Notes: generated by a model not told the origin, from the sequence alone. A stretch of 37,344 bases of DNA from DASZMX01 sp035551475 (GCA_035551475.1 DASZMX010000151.1:1-37344); one strand, 5' to 3'; positions 7,608-15,922 are shown, counted from the stretch's first letter. Program-made: numbers and translations.

Positions 7608-8975
7608 ATGAGCGAGACCCCAGCCAGTCCGCCGCCGCGCCTCCTGATCGTCGATGACGATCCCGCGCAACGCAGCCTGCTCGATTCCTTTCTCGCCACC
7701 CAGGGCTTTCGCACCGTGGTCGTCTCCTCCGGTGAAGCCGCCCTCGCCGCGTTGCGCCAGGAAAAAATCGACATGATGATTTCCGACGTGCGCATGCCCG
7801 GCTTAAGCGGCCTGGAAACCCTGCGCCTCGCCCGGCAGGAGCACGCCTCGTTTCCCGTTCTGCTGGTCACCGGCTACGCCGATGTTCGCGACGCCGTCGG
7901 CGCCATGCGCGATGGCGCTGTCAACTATCTTTCCAAGCCCATTGATCTCGATGAATTGCTCGCGTCTGTCCGCCAGGCCACCGGCCTTTCCCAATCCGCC
8001 CCGCTGAAATTTGACGCCGGCAAACAATTGCCGCCGCACCTCATCGCCGTCAGCCCGCTCATGCGCGCGTTGTTTGGCGATGTCTCGCTCGTCGCCGCTT
8101 CCGAGAGCCGCGTCCTCATCACTGGCGAAAGCGGCGTGGGCAAGGAAGTCATTGCCGACGTGCTGCACGCCTGGAGCCATCGCGCCGCCGGGCCGCTCGT
8201 CAAAGTCAATTGCGCCGCCATTCCCGAAACCCTGCTCGAAAGCGAATTGTTCGGGCACGAAAAAGGCGCCTTCACCGGCGCCGTCGCCCAGCGCATCGGC
8301 CGTTTTGAAATGGCCGCCGGCGGCACGATTTTCCTCGATGAAATCGCTGAGATGACCCCGCAATTGCAGGCCAAGCTCCTGCGCGTCACCCAGGACGGGC
8401 GTTTTCAGCGCATCGGCTCCAGCGCCGAAATCCAGGCCAACACCCGCATCCTCGCCGCCTCCAATCGCAACCTGGAAGAGGAAGTCAGGAATGGCCGTTT
8501 TCGCGAAGACCTGTTTTATCGCCTCAACGTCGTGGAATTGAATGTCCCGCCCTTGCGCGAGCGCCGCGAAGACATCCTGCCGCTGGCCAACCAACTCGTC
8601 AGCGAACTGACCCAGGGCCGCGCCCGCCTCTCCGCCGCCGTCGCGACGTGCCTGGAGCAGTATGCCTGGCCCGGCAACGTCCGCGAACTCCGCAACGCCA
8701 TGGAGCGTTCCGTCCTGCTTTCCCGCGGCGACCTCATCCTCCCCGAGCATCTCCCCGCCCGCCTTCGCGCCGCCACGTCCTCCGCCAATTCCGCCGAAGC
8801 CCTCGCCGACGCCACCCGCCTCGACGAAATTGAATCCCAAGCCGTCCTGCAAGCCCTCCGCAAACACGATTTCAACCGCACCATCACCGCCCGCGCCCTC
8901 GGCATCAGCCGCCGCGCCCTCATCTACAAACTCCAACGCCTCCGCGAACTCGGCCACTCGGTGGATGCGTCGTAG
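7608..8975 (+). CDS. Sigma-54-dependent response regulator (NtrC family)
   Basis: A 455-residue protein with three canonical parts. The receiver domain (about 11-125) has the acidic pair in VDDD, phosphoacceptor Asp60 in ISDVRMPG and the conserved Lys in YLSKPID. The AAA+ domain (about 145-375) has Walker A GESGVGKE at 173-180, the sigma-54-contacting GAFTGA loop at 220-225 and Walker B IFLDEI at 241-246. The C-terminal Fis-type helix-turn-helix contains RTITARALGISRRALIYKL. GTGAGG precedes the ATG at 7608. It should activate RpoN-dependent promoters when phosphorylated by the kinase just upstream. The linked secretion operon is a candidate target, but its promoter is outside the window. The rpoN gene is present at 12937-14442. 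Confidence 0.93.
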   Translation: MSETPASPPPRLLIVDDDPAQRSLLDSFLATQGFRTVVVSSGEAALAALRQEKIDMMISDVRMPGLSGLETLRLARQEHASFPVLLVTGYADVRDAVGAMRDGAVNYLSKPIDLDELLASVRQATGLSQSAPLKFDAGKQLPPHLIAVSPLMRALFGDVSLVAASESRVLITGESGVGKEVIADVLHAWSHRAAGPLVKVNCAAIPETLLESELFGHEKGAFTGAVAQRIGRFEMAAGGTIFLDEIAEMTPQLQAKLLRVTQDGRFQRIGSSAEIQANTRILAASNRNLEEEVRNGRFREDLFYRLNVVELNVPPLRERREDILPLANQLVSELTQGRARLSAAVATCLEQYAWPGNVRELRNAMERSVLLSRGDLILPEHLPARLRAATSSANSAEALADATRLDEIESQAVLQALRKHDFNRTITARALGISRRALIYKLQRLRELGHSVDAS

Positions 8976-9566
8976 CGCTCGTCGGCGCACTGCCTTACGA
9001 TGTAATACCGTCAGTCACCACCCGCTCCTGTTCGCGCAGACAAAGCTTGTCAATTCGTCCGCGCCCTTTTCCAAAGCACAGAATTTTCCTGCGAAAGAGC
9101 GCTCCGAGTGTTGCGTGGCGAGTGAGCAACCCGGCGATCACTAGCGGATGACGTGCAACGGCGCAGCTAACTGGGATAGCATCAATGTTGACGACGGAGA
9201 TGCGTGGAGCCGCCAAATACCCCGAGCGTCCCTCACGTCGCACTATGATAATTTTTATGTTTCTGCGAACACGACGGGCGGCGGTGGGATGATACAATTC
9301 AAGCGTCAAAAGCGCCTTGAAAACAGTTTCCACGGAACGCGAGTCCATTCCGTTGGAAGAGAAGATGCAAATGCCAGTTCGATCGAGGGCTTGTGGGTGG
9401 GGCTGCAATCGTATCAGTAACCGAATCCCCCAGCCTCCAACCGTGCCGCGCGCCGACTCAAACAAATAAAGTATGTGTTTTAACACGGCGCAAAGTTCGG
9501 TTAGAGGCGTCGGCGTGTGTTTTTATTGGTATCCAATTAGATGTCGTGCTGGCGCCCTGGCAAACG
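8976..9566 (+). other. Gene-free stretch between convergent genes
   Basis: These 591 bases separate the 3' ends of the response regulator and the serpin gene. Open frames exist on both strands (9148-9420 plus, 8995-9486 minus), but neither has a convincing ribosome binding site or a domain I recognise, and they overlap each other. Codon use differs from the strongly GC-biased flanks. The only clear structure is a hairpin at 9328-9358. The stretch could be decayed sequence, a dispersed repeat or a non-coding RNA locus; sequence alone does not decide. Confidence 0.5.
9328..9358. repeat. Inverted repeat/hairpin with a single bulge
   Basis: TTCCACGGAA at 9328-9337 pairs with TTCCGTTGGAA at 9348-9358 to give a 10-bp stem with one bulged T and a 10-base loop. 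It sits in the middle of the gene-free region. No T-run follows on either side, so it is not a typical intrinsic terminator. Confidence 0.55.
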
Positions 9567-10703
9567 TCATCCGCGGGGATCATAGATCACGCCCATAAAG
9601 AGAATCGCTTCGGTTGAATTCTCCTGAATCACAAATAAAAACGGTCGATCCACGATCATCTCGAACGGCTTCGGCAGGTCGTTGATATCCACCAGTCCAA
9701 TGGTGGCGGTCAGCGAGGTCGCTGCCGCCGCCTCCGTGCCCTCTTCATTGACGTCCACGTAGGTGGCTTGCGCTGCCTTGCTCACCGTGCAATGGGCTCC
9801 GATTCGTGGAAAGCTGTCACTTCCTGCGAAAGCCTGATGCAGTCCCAACCCTTCGAGCCATGGTTTGAGATCGTATTGACATTCCATTGTGAACCGCGGC
9901 AACTCTACCGTCCCCGATCTTTCTGCCATTTTCTCGAGCCATTCCTTCCAGTGAGGAGGTGTCAATTCGGGCAGGAATTTTGCCAGTCGCGCCTTGGGCA
10001 ATAATACGTAGGCAGTCACGCCACCGCCGCGATAGGGCAACGCGGCCAACTGGAACTCTCGCGTTTCGAGATAGGAATATGATCCGTCTTGCGACATGCG
10101 CGGATGTAGGAATTTTGGCCCTACAGGCGGCTTAAATGACTTATCCTTGGTCAATGACTTCCTGAATTTTTCCATCCAGGATCCCTTGAAATAAACCGCG
10201 TTTACCGCCACTAGAACATCCTCTGGCTTCAGCCCATCGACCACGTTTGAAATTTTGCCGTGCGTTTGTTCGTTCACCAAGCCGTTGATGTGGTCCGCCG
10301 CAGCCGCCTCATCGGTAAAATCCAGATTGGACACCTCCGCGTGAAAACTTTCCCTCGTTTCGCCTATGAAGGCGGGCTGCACCGCAATGTCCTTGTTTGC
10401 CCACAAGCTGTTCGCGATCTCCAGGCGAACTCCGGAGTTGCCACTGGCCAACTGATCCAGCAATCGCTTATTGCGCTCGTTTCGCACGGTCTCCACCCAA
10501 TCTTTCGCTCCCAGCGCCGTCTTGATCTCGGATAACGTTGCCTCGTTAGCCCCGTTTTCCAGCATCGCCAACGTGAACGCTACGCTGAGCGGGCTGATGA
10601 AAACATTCTTCTCCCGCCGCGCTTCTGTGGCCACCTTGAATAAGTGGATGGCAAAGGCGTTGTATCCCGTCGTTAATTCGGCCACTTCGGGCCTCTCGAC
10701 CAT
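9567..10703 (-). CDS. Serpin-family protease inhibitor
   Basis: A 378-residue protein covering a whole serpin core. Its N-terminal helix region has NVFISPLSVAFTLAML. The middle has the shutter/breach-type segment VAVNAVYFKGSWMEKF. A reactive-centre loop hinge EEGTEAAAAT lies at about 320-329, and the C-terminal strands include PFLFVIQENSTEAILFMG. The small-residue hinge (G, T, then four Ala) is characteristic of inhibitory serpins that trap serine or cysteine proteases. The ATG at 10703 lies two bases after the stop of the FecR-domain gene, so translation is probably coupled. A longer open frame upstream to 11192 is only the shadow of that gene. No signal peptide is present, so it may act inside the cell or leave by another route. 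Codon use is less GC-biased than in the neighbours. Confidence 0.93.
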   Translation of the reverse strand: MVERPEVAELTTGYNAFAIHLFKVATEARREKNVFISPLSVAFTLAMLENGANEATLSEIKTALGAKDWVETVRNERNKRLLDQLASGNSGVRLEIANSLWANKDIAVQPAFIGETRESFHAEVSNLDFTDEAAAADHINGLVNEQTHGKISNVVDGLKPEDVLVAVNAVYFKGSWMEKFRKSLTKDKSFKPPVGPKFLHPRMSQDGSYSYLETREFQLAALPYRGGGVTAYVLLPKARLAKFLPELTPPHWKEWLEKMAERSGTVELPRFTMECQYDLKPWLEGLGLHQAFAGSDSFPRIGAHCTVSKAAQATYVDVNEEGTEAAAATSLTATIGLVDINDLPKPFEMIVDRPFLFVIQENSTEAILFMGVIYDPRG

Positions 10704-10705
10704 CG

Positions 10706-11329
10706 TCAACCGTGGCGGCGACGCGTCGTTTCCGAGGTCTCGTCTTCGGCCCCAATGCCGACACCGCATGGCGACCATGATTCGCCAGTCTTCAAAATCC
10801 TCACGACGCCTGACGTCGTCGCGACCACAATTTGGCCCGTTACGGAGGTAAAAGTCGTTCCGGCTCCGTTGGTGCCATTCGGTACAGTAATTTGAAAATC
10901 CGTCCCGCGAATCCCGACGAGACCACACGGGGTTTGAATTTCGTAGCGTGAATTTTGGGAAACTTTCCTGACGTTTCCGATCAAACTTCCCGCAGTCAGG
11001 TTCAGCAGCGTCTCCTGGTCTGTCGTTCGTAAATCGCCCCAGAAGTTCATTTTGACAATTTGCAAAACAGTCTCTGCTTCGAGCCTTATGATCGAGCTGA
11101 ACCCGTTCACGGAGATGTCTGCGTATCCATCCTTCGGCGTCCGTAACGTCACGCCTGGCGGTAAGGACATGCTGACGTTCAAAGGCTGCCATGGTTGATC
11201 GCCCACTTTAATTTCACAGATTCCTCGCTTACTCCGGACGGTGGCTCGCCCTTCCTTCACCTCGGCGGGAAGCAGCATCGGAAAACCAAAGAAGAGAAGA
11301 AAGAGCCCTACTGTAAAGCCGGCTTTTAT
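10706..11329 (-). CDS. FecR-domain protein with probable ATA start
   Basis: The conserved part is a FecR-like beta domain: LPPGVTLRTPKDGYADISVN, ETLLNLTAGSLIGNVRK, YEIQTPCGLVGIRGTDF and a closing VTGQIVVATTSG. Stand-alone FecR domains of this type are exported structural or signalling modules. The first ATG is at 11278 (190 residues), but the frame is open upstream and encodes KAGFTVGLFLLFFGFPMLL, a good Sec signal peptide. The codon where Met would be expected, at 11327-11329, is ATA rather than ATG. I annotate from there (207 residues); if ATA is not used, the product starts at 11278 without a leader. No strong ribosome binding site precedes either start. It ends two bases before the serpin start, so the pair forms an operon. 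Confidence 0.75.
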   Translation of the reverse strand: MKAGFTVGLFLLFFGFPMLLPAEVKEGRATVRSKRGICEIKVGDQPWQPLNVSMSLPPGVTLRTPKDGYADISVNGFSSIIRLEAETVLQIVKMNFWGDLRTTDQETLLNLTAGSLIGNVRKVSQNSRYEIQTPCGLVGIRGTDFQITVPNGTNGAGTTFTSVTGQIVVATTSGVVRILKTGESWSPCGVGIGAEDETSETTRRRHG

Positions 11330-11482
11330 ATACGGTCAGCGTAATTCATCCGCCTTTGAAGTCAAACAAATTCGACGGAGAGATGCGCCCAGATGGATCA
11401 CTCCCTCGGGTAATAGTTAGTTTTGGGGCACGGCGGGATCACCCAGCCAGCCGACAAACTTCCGATCCAAAACGCAGCCCTC

Positions 11483-12295
11483 TCACGCGCTCGCGCTGGT
11501 GTAATGGCGCATCGAGTAGCGCCAGAATAATTCTGAGGCGGCGAAGCAGAGCGCGCTCATGATGACGAGCCAGAGCATTTGGACGGGGGATTCGAGGCGG
11601 TTGACGAGCAGTTTTACGGGGACGTTCGAGACGAGGAGCATGGGGATGGCGAAGGTGAAGAAGGCTTTGAAAAATCCCTGGAAGGCGGCGTCGGGGAGGC
11701 GGGCGATGTTGAAAAGGTTGTAGTAGCCCCAGATGATGCCTTGCGCGCGCACCGTCCAGAACGCCACGGTGGAGAGCAGGAACATCAGCGAGTAATGAAT
11801 CGCGATGCCTGTCAAGCAGAGCAGAAGGAAACCCGTGATTTGCGCGGCGCCGGGGGTGATGTGCAATTGATGCCCGGCATAGGCCATCACGCCGATGGCC
11901 GAGGCGGCGTTGACGAAGCCGCCCAAATCCACTTGCCGCAGCGAAATCAGGAAGCGCGTGTTGACGGGCAGGAGGAGCATGAAGTCGAGGCGCCCGGTGC
12001 GGATCAATTCGGAGAGTTGCGTGCAATTCGTCAGGAAAAACGCCTGGAACAATTCCTGGATGAAATGGCTGGCGCCCACCAGCATCACGACTTCCCATTT
12101 CGTCCAGGTTCCAATGTGGTCGGTGTGCAAATAGATGACGCTGATGAAACACAGTTGCAGCGCGAACCAAAGCAGCTCCACCACAATCCACATCAGGAAA
12201 TTGCCTTTGAAACCCATTTCGCGCACGACCGAGTTGCGCCAGAGCGCGGCGTAGATCGTGGCGTAACGCTGGAGGCTGGACGCGGCGCCGGTCAT
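11483..12295 (-). CDS. ABC-2 type transporter permease subunit
   Basis: A 270-residue hydrophobic protein with about six membrane helices, for example FLMWIVVELLWFALQLCFIS, GFLLLCLTGIAIHYSLMFLL and MLWLVIMSALCFAASELFW. The layout, including RTGRLDFMLLLPV between helices two and three, matches the ABC-2 permease family (COG3694-like), which usually works as a heterodimer with a second permease and an ATPase. No ATPase or second permease gene is nearby, so the partners must be elsewhere. Its ATG overlaps the nitroreductase stop as ATGA, so the two are co-translated. The substrate cannot be predicted. Confidence 0.82.
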   Translation of the reverse strand: MTGAASSLQRYATIYAALWRNSVVREMGFKGNFLMWIVVELLWFALQLCFISVIYLHTDHIGTWTKWEVVMLVGASHFIQELFQAFFLTNCTQLSELIRTGRLDFMLLLPVNTRFLISLRQVDLGGFVNAASAIGVMAYAGHQLHITPGAAQITGFLLLCLTGIAIHYSLMFLLSTVAFWTVRAQGIIWGYYNLFNIARLPDAAFQGFFKAFFTFAIPMLLVSNVPVKLLVNRLESPVQMLWLVIMSALCFAASELFWRYSMRHYTSASA

Positions 12296-12882
12296 GCCTG
12301 GGGAAAGGCGCCCTCGAAAAAGGATTCGGCCACCTTGCGCCGGTCGCTTGGTTTTTCCCGCGCCTGCATATCGGCGCTCAGCGTTTCTTTCCTGCCCGGT
12401 TTGCCGATGACGGCCATCGCTTCCACGTTAAAGCCGTCCGGCACGTTCAACTCCTTTTTTGCCCGCGCAAAATCAAATCCTTCCATCCCGTGTATGACCC
12501 ATCCTTTGCGGGATCCTTGCAGCGCGAGATTTTCCCAGGCGGCTCCGGTGTCAAATGAATGCGTCACACTCGGTTTGCCGTTGTGGTCAAAGGTGGTTTT
12601 CGAAACGAACACCAGCAAGACCGCGCCGTGCTGCGCCCATTGCCGGTTTCCCTCTCCCAACAAGCCCAGGAACTTTTCCCAATGCGCGGTTCCCCGGCGC
12701 GCGTACAGGATCCGCCACGGCTGATTGTTGTAGGATGAGGGCGCCCATTTGGCCGCCTCAAAGAGCGGCATGATTTCCTCCGGGGTCATGGCCTCGCCCG
12801 ACATGGCCCGAGGCGACCATCGGTCTAAAAAAATGGGGTCAATCGGATATTCCGCCTGCCTGGTTTCGCTTCCCTTAGTCAT
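12292..12882 (-). CDS. Nitroreductase-family FMN-dependent oxidoreductase
   Basis: A 196-residue protein with the nitroreductase fold. RWSPRAMSGEAMTPEEI near the N-terminus and EAAKWAPSSYNNQPWRILYA supply the FMN-binding and dimer-interface motifs, followed by GAAWENLALQGSRKGWVIHGM and the C-terminal AVIGKPGRKE. These enzymes reduce nitro groups, quinones or related acceptors using NAD(P)H. The length is normal for the family. It is the first gene of a two-gene unit with the ABC permease. A functional link between them is not obvious, and the physiological substrate is unknown. Confidence 0.88.
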   Translation of the reverse strand: MTKGSETRQAEYPIDPIFLDRWSPRAMSGEAMTPEEIMPLFEAAKWAPSSYNNQPWRILYARRGTAHWEKFLGLLGEGNRQWAQHGAVLLVFVSKTTFDHNGKPSVTHSFDTGAAWENLALQGSRKGWVIHGMEGFDFARAKKELNVPDGFNVEAMAVIGKPGRKETLSADMQAREKPSDRRKVAESFFEGAFPQA

Positions 12883-12936
12883 GGCTTTAGCATAACGCGC
12901 GGTTTCGGCCCGCGCCAGCGTTCCCGGGGGGAAATC

Positions 12937-14442
12937 TTAGTAAACCTTGCGCAGGTTCGAGGGCAGGATGTTCAATTCCGCCCGGTACTTGGCCACCGTG
13001 CGGCGCGCGATCACGATCCCTTTTTCCTTCAGCATCTTGACGATTTCCTGGTCGGACAACGGTTTGCTGGTGTTTTCCTTGGCGAACATTTCCGCCACCA
13101 TATCTTTGACGCTGGTATTGGACACGCCGCTGCCGCTGTCGGTCTGGATGCCGGAGGTGAAGAAATACTTCATCTCGAAAATGCCCTGCGGCGTCTCGAT
13201 GTATTTGTTGGACACCGCCCGGCTGACCGTCGTCTCGTGCACGCCCACCACTTCCGCCACCTGCACCATGGTCATGGGCCGCAAATGCGCCACGCCCTTG
13301 TCCATGAATTCCCGCTGGCGTTTCACGATCTCGTTGCCGATGTTCAAAATCGTCTGCTGCCGTTGCTGCAAGCTCTTGATCAAAAATTTGCCCGCGCGAA
13401 TTTTTTCCCGGATATAATCCCGCACTTCGCCCGAGGCGTTGGCCTGCGCCATCAAATCTTTATAGGTGTTGCTGATGCGCAAATGGGGAATCTGCTCGTT
13501 ATTGGTGGTCACCACGTAATCGTCCCCGACCTTGTTCACGAACACTTCCGGCGAGATGTAACGCTCGTCGTCCGGCATGAAATCGCGCCCCGGCCGCGGT
13601 TCCAGGCAGCCGATCCGCTCGACGGCGTCCTGCACCTGGTCCACGCTGATGCCCAGGGCCCGTCCGATTTCCGGCAATTTGCGTTTGCTCAATTGCTCGA
13701 AGCAATCCCGCACAATCCGGTATTCCACCGTTTTTTCCCGGCCCAACCGATCGAGCTGCAAAAGCAAACACTGCTGCAAATGGCACGCCGCCACGCCAGG
13801 CGGATGAAACCCCTGCACAATCGACAGCACGGTCTCGATTTTTTCCTTGGGAATATTGGTCGAGAACGCCAGCTCCTCGGTCGTGGCCTTCAAATAGCCG
13901 TGATCATCGATATTGCCAATGATCATCTCCGCAATTGACCGCTGGTCATCGGTCAGGTCGGAAAACCGCATTTGCTCCAGCAAGCTCTCCTGCAGCGACG
14001 TTCCCGCCACCAAGGAGTCAAACATAAACTGGCGTCGCTCCTCCGCTTCCTGGCCCTGGCGCGAGGGCAGGTTGGTCTGGGAAAAATGGTCGCGCCATTC
14101 CTGGTCCAGTTGCGTCAGCCGTTCGAATTCGGCTTGAAAATCATCCACCGGCGCGTTGCTCGGCTTTTCCGTGGCGGGATCGAACTTCACATCGGCGGGC
14201 GGCTCCGCCAGATCGGTTGGATCAGGCGCGTCGTCGCCATCGCTTTTGCTTTTCTCGGTTTGCTCGACTTCGGCCGCCGGAACTTCTTCGAGAATGGGAT
14301 TTTGTTGCAGTTCCTGTTCGACGAGGGCTTTGAGTTCCAGGGTGGGGGCTTGCAAAAGCGCCAGCGATTGTTGCAATTGCGGCGCCAGGACTTGCGACAG
14401 CGACATGCGCTGCGAGAGGTGCAATCCCTGAGACATCAGCAA
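12937..14442 (-). CDS. rpoN: RNA polymerase sigma-54 factor
   Basis: A 501-residue protein with all RpoN regions. The Gln-rich region I (residues 3-50, LSQRMSLSQVLAPQLQQSLA) contacts activators. An acidic region II spans about 55-110. A core-binding domain contains DLTDDQRSIAEMIIGNIDDH. The helix-turn-helix includes VAEVVGVHETTVSRAVSNKY. The C-terminal RpoN box ARRTVAKYR at 479-487 reads the -24 promoter element. The ATG at 14442 is followed by a second ATG at 14436 (MSQGLHL), which is an equally likely start. Sigma-54 needs an AAA+ activator such as the NtrC-type regulator at 7608-8975. The gene is divergent from the MBL-fold hydrolase gene. Confidence 0.97.
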   Translation of the reverse strand: MLMSQGLHLSQRMSLSQVLAPQLQQSLALLQAPTLELKALVEQELQQNPILEEVPAAEVEQTEKSKSDGDDAPDPTDLAEPPADVKFDPATEKPSNAPVDDFQAEFERLTQLDQEWRDHFSQTNLPSRQGQEAEERRQFMFDSLVAGTSLQESLLEQMRFSDLTDDQRSIAEMIIGNIDDHGYLKATTEELAFSTNIPKEKIETVLSIVQGFHPPGVAACHLQQCLLLQLDRLGREKTVEYRIVRDCFEQLSKRKLPEIGRALGISVDQVQDAVERIGCLEPRPGRDFMPDDERYISPEVFVNKVGDDYVVTTNNEQIPHLRISNTYKDLMAQANASGEVRDYIREKIRAGKFLIKSLQQRQQTILNIGNEIVKRQREFMDKGVAHLRPMTMVQVAEVVGVHETTVSRAVSNKYIETPQGIFEMKYFFTSGIQTDSGSGVSNTSVKDMVAEMFAKENTSKPLSDQEIVKMLKEKGIVIARRTVAKYRAELNILPSNLRKVY

Positions 14443-14443
14443 G

Positions 14444-14471
14444 ATTCTAGCCAGCTTTTGGCGTTGCTCAA
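14444..14471 (-). promoter_or_regulatory. Candidate sigma-70 promoter for rpoN
   Basis: On the minus strand TTGAGC (14471-14466) and TAGAAT (14449-14444) are separated by 16 bases, four and five matches to the -35 and -10 consensus. Transcription would begin at about 14437, which would favour the second ATG of rpoN at 14436 and an almost leaderless message. This is a consensus match only. Confidence 0.35.
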
Positions 14472-14535
14472 GCGTGAAGTCGGAAAAATCGAGAATTGAA
14501 TTGCTGGCCCGCGCCCCAACTTCTAATGTCGCATC

Positions 14536-15318
14536 GTGTCAGCGTGTTTGACGATTCTGGGCAGCGGCTCCGCCGGCAATTGCGCCTATCTCGAAACCGC
14601 TGAAACTCGCCTCCTCATCGACGCCGGTTTCAGCGGGCGCCAAATCCGCCAGCGCCTCGCCACGATCGGGCGCGCGCCGGAAAGCCTGCACGGCATTCTC
14701 ATCACGCACGAGCATTCCGATCATATCGCGGGTCTCGTCGGCCTCGCTTCCAAGCTCCAGCTGCCGGTTTATTGCAATCGCCTGACGAAGGAAGCCATCG
14801 AATCCCAGCTTGGCCTCACGCTCAACGCGCGCATTTTCAACACCGGCGCTTCGTTTGAAATTGGCGACATCAGCGTGGAAACTTTTCCCATTCCGCACGA
14901 CGCCTATGATCCGGTGGGTTTTCTTTTGCACACGCCGGCCGGGCGTTTTGGTTTCCTGACTGATCTTGGCCACGCCACCAAGCTGGTCATCGAACGGGTG
15001 CGCGCGGCGCATGTGCTGCTGCTCGAAGCCAATCACGATTTGAAGATGTTGCAGGATGATCCGCGCCGGCCTTGGAGCCTCAAGCAGCGCATTCTCAGCC
15101 GGCACGGCCATCTTTCCAATGAAGCCGCCGCCGATCTGGCGGAAGAAATTGTCACCGCCGACCTGCGCCGGGTTTACCTCGGCCATCTCAGCCGCGATTG
15201 CAATCTTCCGCAGCTCGCCCACGACGCCGTCGCCACGCGCCTGCGCCAGCTTGGCGCCATGCACGTCGCCATCGAGTCCACCTCTCAGGATTTTCCCTGC
15301 CCAACCTTCTCGCTCTAA
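14536..15318 (+). CDS. MBL-fold metallo-hydrolase (YycJ/WalJ-like)
   Basis: A 260-residue protein starting at GTG 14536. The in-frame stop at 14524 leaves no upstream ATG in this frame. The N-terminus LTILGSGSAGNCAYLE and the metal-binding motif THEHSDH (His58, His60, Asp62, His63) are typical, followed by further ligands around PHDAYDPVGF, LTDLGHAT and LGHLSRDCN. These match the WalJ/YycJ-type branch, proposed to act as a nuclease in DNA repair or cell-wall control in other bacteria. The in-cell role here is not shown by sequence. It is divergent from rpoN and lies 46 bases upstream of grpE. Confidence 0.85.
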   Translation: MSACLTILGSGSAGNCAYLETAETRLLIDAGFSGRQIRQRLATIGRAPESLHGILITHEHSDHIAGLVGLASKLQLPVYCNRLTKEAIESQLGLTLNARIFNTGASFEIGDISVETFPIPHDAYDPVGFLLHTPAGRFGFLTDLGHATKLVIERVRAAHVLLLEANHDLKMLQDDPRRPWSLKQRILSRHGHLSNEAAADLAEEIVTADLRRVYLGHLSRDCNLPQLAHDAVATRLRQLGAMHVAIESTSQDFPCPTFSL

Positions 15319-15364
15319 TAGTGGCTATTGAAAGCCCGGTGCGATATGCTTTATTCGTTACGAT

Positions 15365-15922
15365 ATGGACGAACGCGAAATGAATCCTGACCAAACTGAA
15401 GCGGCGGGGGAAAATCAACCGGCCCAAACGCTGGCCGCCGATACGTTGACCCCGGAGCAATTTGAAGAATTGGCCGCCAAAGCCGCCAAGGCCGATGACT
15501 ATTGGCAGCGCCTGCTGCTTTCCGCCGCGGATTTTGAGAATTACAAAAAGCGCGCCGCCCGTGAAAAGCAGGATTCCATCAGCTACGCCAACGAGGCGCT
15601 CCTGCAAAAATTGATTCCCATTCTCGACAACTTTGAAATGGCCATCGCCGCCGCCGCCAATGACGGCGCCGCCTCCAAGTCCCTGCACACCGGCGTTTCC
15701 ATGATCGCGGGCCAGCTCAAGAACGTCCTGGCCGAATCCGGCCTGGAGGAAATCAACGCAGCCGGTCAAAAGTTCGATCCCAATTTGCACGAGGCCGTTT
15801 CTGAAAAAGCGACCGACGAAGTGCCGGAGGGCCACGTCGCCCAGCAAATCCGACGCGGCTACAAATTCCGCAACCGCCTCTTGCGCCCCGCCGGGGTCGT
15901 CGTCGCCAAGCAGCCCGCCTGA
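15365..15922 (+). CDS. grpE: Nucleotide exchange factor GrpE
   Basis: A 185-residue protein with a low-complexity N-terminus. It has a long helix (EELAAKAAKADDYWQRLLLSAADFENYKKR) carrying the GrpE dimer signature, and the C-terminal beta domain with FDPNLHEAVSEKATDEVPEG and IRRGYKFRNRLLRPAGVVV. GrpE releases ADP from DnaK and acts as a thermosensor of the chaperone cycle. It lies 17 bases upstream of dnaJ, an arrangement for balanced co-expression. No dnaK gene is in the window. An alternative start is the Met at 15380. No CIRCE element was seen upstream. Confidence 0.96.
   Translation: MDEREMNPDQTEAAGENQPAQTLAADTLTPEQFEELAAKAAKADDYWQRLLLSAADFENYKKRAAREKQDSISYANEALLQKLIPILDNFEMAIAAAANDGAASKSLHTGVSMIAGQLKNVLAESGLEEINAAGQKFDPNLHEAVSEKATDEVPEGHVAQQIRRGYKFRNRLLRPAGVVVAKQPA

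Noticed and set aside
7803..8990. 395-codon minus-strand open frame
   Set aside because: Antisense to the well-supported NtrC-type regulator; its composition (Gly/Ala/Asp repeats) is that of a shadow.
8995..9486. Minus-strand open frame of 163 codons and overlapping plus-strand frame at 9148-9420
   Set aside because: No recognisable domain, no ribosome binding site, mutual overlap, and Arg/Ile-rich composition unlike a folded protein.
11439..12191. 250-codon minus-strand frame overlapping the ABC permease
   Set aside because: Arg/His/Pro-rich off-frame translation of the permease; the permease frame has clear membrane helices.
15328..15356. TTGAAA with a downstream ATTATTC-like box as a heat-shock or housekeeping promoter for grpE
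   Set aside because: The -10 region matches neither the sigma-70 nor the sigma-32 consensus well enough, and no CIRCE inverted repeat is present.
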